NCBI GenBank assembly: GCA_947176535.1
Contig: CAMWQU010000001.1
Coordinates: 118,964-182,963 of the forward strand
Reading direction: 5' to 3'
DNA: 64,000 nucleotides
Source of the DNA: an uncultured Prevotellaceae bacterium
GTDB taxonomy: Bacteria; Bacteroidota; Bacteroidia; Bacteroidales; Bacteroidaceae
The first letter of the stretch is position 1. Every line of letters starts with the position of its first letter. Under the pieces are notes generated by a model, which was not told the DNA's origin, made no database searches, and was given only the letters and a program-made list of their open reading frames with translations. Positions 60,760-64,000 of the stretch are shown here, one piece after another. The position numbers were made by a program, and so were the translations under genes.

Positions 60760-62256
60760 CTACTTCTCAACAAAGGTATTGAAGGAATGAGGGGCAAGGG
60801 TGGCATTGAGGAAACGCTTACCCATCTGAATCGCGACGGGTGTAGCTTCGTCGTTGGTGTTGCCGCATACCACCACGCGCTTGCCGTCGGGGCGGCAGAA
60901 AACGATGGCCTGTGTACCCGTCTCACGGCTCCAGGGGCGGAACGACACGATCCGGCTGCCCGGCTCCACAAAGTGCGAAAAGTGCTTCACAGCATAGAAC
61001 TCCGGCGTATAGCGGTAAGTGCGCTTGTCGGAATCAACCTGTATGAGGGCGTTCTGCGTCCATCCCCAACTGCTACGGCCCCGGTCGCAAAGGATGAAGT
61101 TCCAGATGTAATACTCGTCGCAGCCGCGGCCCACGTATTCGTGCAACAGGTAGAACGTGTGCTCGCCGGCCCGCCAGTCCATGCTTCCGTTGCCGCATTC
61201 GCTCTCCGAGGAAATCAGATGCAGCTCCGGATGATGCTCACGCATATAGTCGAGATTCTCACGGCCTTCCCACTGGAAACCAAGTCCCTCCACTTTGTCC
61301 ATCAGTCCGTTCACAATCCGCTGCACGTAGTCCTGACGGTTGGTGTTGAACGTACCCAGATAGAGTTTCACGTCGGGATGCTTCTCCTTGAGCGTCGGTG
61401 CCAAATAGTCGCGGTTGAAGCGTATGGTGCCCTCCGCCGTCCACGCGCAGCCGGGATAAGGCGTGTAGGAATAAGCCTCATTCTGGTACATCACCATGTC
61501 AATGGGTATGCCCTCCTCCGCATAGAGGTCGATGAAGCGGCAGAACATATTGGCATAGGCCTGCAGATAGCGCGGGTCTTGAATCATGTAGTTCTGAGCG
61601 GCCAGCTTGCGAGGGAAGAGTTGGCCCCGCTCACCACTGGCGAACTGCATCTCCGCCGGGTCGGGCACGCCGCCGTCGTCGAAGAGCAGATAATCTTTCT
61701 CCGGCGACTGTCGGTTCCACTCCGAACTGCAGACGGGATAATCGTGATTGATTTTCATCCACGCAGGCGGACTCCACGGCGACACCCAGAACGTCATGCC
61801 CGGTTGCCAGTGCTGCGCCATCTTGATGAGCCGGATGACATTCTGCTTGTCATGCTCGATATTGAAATATTTCAGACAGAAGTCGCCGTCCACCGTGTCG
61901 CACGAATACCATGCACGGCTGTAGTCGTTGGCGTTCATCGACAGACGACCGCGCGTGAAGCGCAGTTCGCCGTCTGGCGCAAAAAGGTCGTGCATGATAC
62001 GTTCTTGCTCGTCCGCCTTCAGCAGTTCGATGGCATCAAGGTCCTGTTCATTGAAACACGTGCCCCAGGCCCTGAACGCACGTCCCTCGTTCGCATTCAC
62101 CTGCAACGTCGGCTCCATCTTTGCCTTCGCTTGCAGAGACAGACGCCCCGCACTTTGCCACGGCTTCTGCTCGGTTGTCGTATAAACGGAAAAGGTCTGC
62201 GCCGGAGCCTGCAAAGTCACAACCAGACCAAATACTAATAAAAATTTCTTCGTCAT
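60760..62256 (-). CDS. Secreted GH30 family glycoside hydrolase (glucosylceramidase-like)
   Basis: A 498-residue protein with a signal peptide ending near APAQ (residues 17-20). The TIM barrel is recognisable from RAFRAWGTCFNEQDLDA, FWVSPWSPPAWMK, MVMYQNEAYSYTPYPGC and WNFILCDRGRSSWGW. Glu260 in QNEA is the likely acid/base, and Glu351 or Glu353 in ISSESECG the nucleophile. A beta-sandwich C-terminal part follows (HFVEPGSRIV onward). GH30 enzymes act on beta-glucosides, beta-1,6-glucans or glucosylceramides; the substrate is not set by sequence. Confidence 0.9.
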   Translation of the reverse strand: MTKKFLLVFGLVVTLQAPAQTFSVYTTTEQKPWQSAGRLSLQAKAKMEPTLQVNANEGRAFRAWGTCFNEQDLDAIELLKADEQERIMHDLFAPDGELRFTRGRLSMNANDYSRAWYSCDTVDGDFCLKYFNIEHDKQNVIRLIKMAQHWQPGMTFWVSPWSPPAWMKINHDYPVCSSEWNRQSPEKDYLLFDDGGVPDPAEMQFASGERGQLFPRKLAAQNYMIQDPRYLQAYANMFCRFIDLYAEEGIPIDMVMYQNEAYSYTPYPGCAWTAEGTIRFNRDYLAPTLKEKHPDVKLYLGTFNTNRQDYVQRIVNGLMDKVEGLGFQWEGRENLDYMREHHPELHLISSESECGNGSMDWRAGEHTFYLLHEYVGRGCDEYYIWNFILCDRGRSSWGWTQNALIQVDSDKRTYRYTPEFYAVKHFSHFVEPGSRIVSFRPWSRETGTQAIVFCRPDGKRVVVCGNTNDEATPVAIQMGKRFLNATLAPHSFNTFVEK

Positions 62257-62530
62257 ACCGATAAATATTGATGTTACTTTCCTACTTAATAACGTTTCCT
62301 CGGCCGCGATTGATATAATCCCATCAATATTTATTTGTATGCATTTAATAAATAAATAGACGTTGAGAATTTGTTTATATCATAATTTTTGCGTAGGTTT
62401 ACTTTCTATACGAGACGCAAATTCACTGCTATATTCAGATGCAGCAACCTTATCTACAAACTCCTCTCCCAAACGTTACTCTGTACAGCTAACCGCCAAA
62501 AACACCCCGCAAAAATAAATATAAAGTTCT
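62257..62530. other. AT-rich gene-free stretch with a 13-bp inverted repeat
   Basis: No coding frame is supported. ATAAATATTGATG (62261-62273) is repeated inverted as CATCAATATTTAT (62322-62334) with a 48-base spacer, just upstream of the GH30 start at 62256; it could be a regulator site. Base composition drops sharply here and remains AT-rich to the window end. Confidence 0.6.
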
Positions 62531-62965
62531 TCATTGATTTAGTTTCATTGAGTTCCTAATTGATAATGCTTTATTCTCTTCATCTTTCATTATTACAAAG
62601 TCATCCGGTGTCTCATCATTGATTCCGCACAGATGTAAAATACCATGAATGATTACACGATGAATTTCCTCATCATAACTAACCTTAAATCGTTCTGCAT
62701 TAGCACGCACAGTGTCTAATGAGATGACAATATCGCCATTGATTACATTACTATTATCATAATCAAATGTAATAATGTCCGTATGATAATCACGACCAAG
62801 ATATTTCTTATTGTATTCTAATATAGTCGCATCATCAACAAACAAATATCCGATGTCGCCGACAACACGACCATAGTTGGACGCAACCTTGCGAATCCAT
62901 GCAGAAACTTCCCTTTTCCTAATTGAAGGCATTGCGCCACCTGATGCTATCTGAAATGTAATCAT
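62531..62965 (-). CDS. ybeY: Endoribonuclease YbeY
   Basis: A 144-residue UPF0054 metalloprotein. The signature RVIIHGILHLCGINDETPDD (about residues 106-125) contains the HxxxHxxG zinc motif. As in other Bacteroidota the third His of the E. coli form is replaced (IND instead of YDH). DYHTDIITFDYDNSN and GDIVISLDTV match the conserved body. YbeY takes part in 16S rRNA 3-prime end maturation. The gene is noticeably AT-richer than the rest of the window. Confidence 0.9.
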   Translation of the reverse strand: MITFQIASGGAMPSIRKREVSAWIRKVASNYGRVVGDIGYLFVDDATILEYNKKYLGRDYHTDIITFDYDNSNVINGDIVISLDTVRANAERFKVSYDEEIHRVIIHGILHLCGINDETPDDFVIMKDEENKALSIRNSMKLNQ

Positions 62966-63051
62966 AGCTATTCTAATTGTTTAATATTCTATCATGTCAT
63001 TTGCAAATACCGTCCTTATTCTCCAACAACTGAAACGAATTACGCAATTGC

Positions 63052-63486
63052 TTAAGAATTTGCATTCTCTGCATCACTGTCTATGGCTTCGGATGCATCC
63101 TCATCGTCAGAATCTGTCATGGCCTGATAAAGCAACATAAAGCCTGCCTCCAGATGGAGAATCATACGAGGAATAACCTGCATCATATCCTCGCCGCCAA
63201 ACAACTCACGTTCATAGAATAGCCACATACTACCACATAACGTATTAGCCTTTACATACTTCAAGGTTTCGTTAATTTTGTCCATCATCCGGTAGAAGCA
63301 CACATCGTTCTCATTTTCTATGTCGAATACTGCCGGAAGAGCAATGTTCAGGAAGTCCTCATCGTCTTCGTTGTACATATAAAGATAGTATTTACCCTCA
63401 TACTAGAAGCTATAGTAACCTAACCCTTCTACTTCTTCCAGTTCAAAACCCAAATCCTTGAACGCCTCCAAAATCTTTTCTTTCAT
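63052..63486 (-). pseudogene. Conserved hypothetical protein gene interrupted by an in-frame TAG
   Basis: ATG at 63484-63486 opens MKEKILEAFKDLGFELEEVE, which stops at TAG (63403-63405) after 27 codons. Beyond the stop the same frame continues YEGKYYLYMYNEDDEDFLNIA and runs to TAA at 63052-63054. The join reads YYSF-stop-YEGKYYLY; replacing TAG with GAG (Glu) would give one continuous 144-residue acidic protein. The second part could restart at ATG 63378 (108 residues). TAG is used as a normal stop elsewhere in the window (for example at 9288-9290), so recoding is unlikely. I do not know the protein's function. Confidence 0.75.
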
Positions 63487-63611
63487 AATCCTATCGTTTT
63501 AATGTTTACACTCATCTGTATTCCGCTGTAAAACCACAAACTTAGAGAGCATAGACATTGCATAAATCTATCAGAAATACTTCTTTTTTTACAAACTATA
63601 CGAATCAGACC

Positions 63612-63710
63612 GTCTACGACCTCAACGGCCGCCACACGACAAAGATGCAGAAAGGTATCAACATTCTGCACGATGCAGACGGACGCATAAAGAAAGTATT
63701 GCGGAAATAA
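63612..63710 (+). pseudogene. 3-prime remnant of a secreted-protein gene (C-terminal tail only)
   Basis: The plus strand encodes VYDLNGRHTTKMQKGINIL followed by HDADGRIKKVLRK and TAA. This is the C-terminal tail typical of secreted Prevotella-type proteins, and the end resembles that of the lyase at 47412 (KGIAI, DG, KV, RK). Upstream the frame has no plausible body or start. A 12-bp hairpin follows at 63731-63766, as after a real gene. The rest of the gene appears to be lost. Confidence 0.65.
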
Positions 63711-64000
63711 TCTGCAACACATAAAAAGAATGAAGGGGTATGCGCCGATTGACACATATCCCTTCACTTATTCTTGACATCCGGTATAGTTCGAGACTAA
63801 TACAACCAAGTACTTCATACACCACACGAGCAGAACAGACAAACAACAAATCACCCCAAATGTCCCCTATACCGCTTTTCGTATAATTACCTCACGCCTT
63901 TAGCAAGTAACAATATAGACAAATACAGAGCGTTCTCGGACAACTTCCGACACAACACTTATACAGACACTAAACAAAAGTAACGCAGAGTGGGTTAAGC
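63711..64000. other. AT-rich region without a recognised gene
   Basis: TGAAGGGGTATG (63731-63742) and CATATCCCTTCA (63755-63766) form a terminator-like hairpin. From 63770 to 64000 I see no coding frame with support, promoter pair or repeat. Confidence 0.5.

Noticed and set aside
59505..60782. 425-codon plus-strand frame over leuA and the leu promoter
   Set aside because: Crosses leuA coding sequence, its promoter and strong hairpins; no motifs.
60787..62238. 483-codon plus-strand frame opposite the GH30 gene
   Set aside because: Antisense shadow; GH30 catalytic motifs are on the minus strand.
63483..63767. 94-codon minus-strand frame with hydrophobic N-terminus
   Set aside because: Antisense to the VYDLNGR tail remnant and its hairpin; Cys-rich and unlike any family I know.
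1..64000. tRNA, rRNA, insertion sequences, prophage genes
   Set aside because: No cloverleaf-like sequence with CCA context, ribosomal RNA signature, transposase or phage structural gene was recognised on either strand.

Overview
This window comes from a Bacteroidota genome of about 55% GC, most likely order Bacteroidales and plausibly Prevotellaceae. The evidence is the type IX secretion genes porU and porV, promoters of the Bacteroidetes form TTTG-N19-21-TAnnTTTG, typical family members (DUF4290, BlaI/BlaR1-TonB pair, PnuT plus TonB-dependent receptor under a TPP riboswitch) and Prevotella-like C-terminal tails. The species cannot be named from sequence alone. No rRNA, tRNA, insertion sequence, prophage or CRISPR array was seen.

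Layout. 1-10.5 kb: a truncated PIF1-type helicase, a shortened YhcG-type nuclease, a phosphatase/hemolysin-III operon, a BlaI/BlaR1-like regulatory pair, serB, a ketopantoate reductase, a clostripain-like lipoprotein protease and an ECF sigma factor with a small membrane protein. 10.6-18.2 kb: minus-strand housekeeping genes (cca; rseP with a small lipoprotein; dxr; rimM; murA; DUF4290; tsaB). 18.4-22.5 kb: yicC, gmk, a repeat-built membrane protein of unknown role, nadD and a MORN protein. 22.7-28.8 kb: an FAH-family hydrolase, porU, porV and ispF. 28.9-31.8 kb: rplM-rpsI-rpsB-tsf. 32.1-33.2 kb: a membrane protein with its HTH regulator and a pair of perfect palindromes at the promoter. 33.4-37 kb: a sialidase and an alginate-lyase/beta-helix fusion. 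37.4-38.8 kb: hisS. 38.9-47.1 kb: an eight-gene plus-strand cluster led by a coiled-coil protein with a central SbcC/Rad50-like zinc hook but no ATPase head. 47.4-49.9 kb: a secreted lyase. 50-53.1 kb: a TPP-riboswitch thiamine uptake operon. 53.5-60.4 kb: purA and leuA-leuC-leuD-leuB-TPR. 60.8-62.3 kb: a GH30 enzyme. 62.3-64 kb: an AT-rich tail with ybeY, a gene broken by a nonsense codon and the 3-prime remnant of a lost gene.

The most unusual signal lies between the genes. Eight intergenic sites carry short arrays of three or four units of about 21-22 bp, each unit an imperfect palindrome and several arrays bounded by inverted ends. They fall into three sequence families: A at 2474 and 22561, B at 9370 and 37169, C at 33292, 47155, 49870 and 53210. 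In family A the stem bases have changed in concert in all three positions of the module between the two copies, which is what selection for base pairing or symmetry would give. Six of the eight lie just 3-prime of a gene. I do not recognise them as a described element.

The other leading candidate for an undescribed system is the headless zinc-hook protein with the genes transcribed with it.
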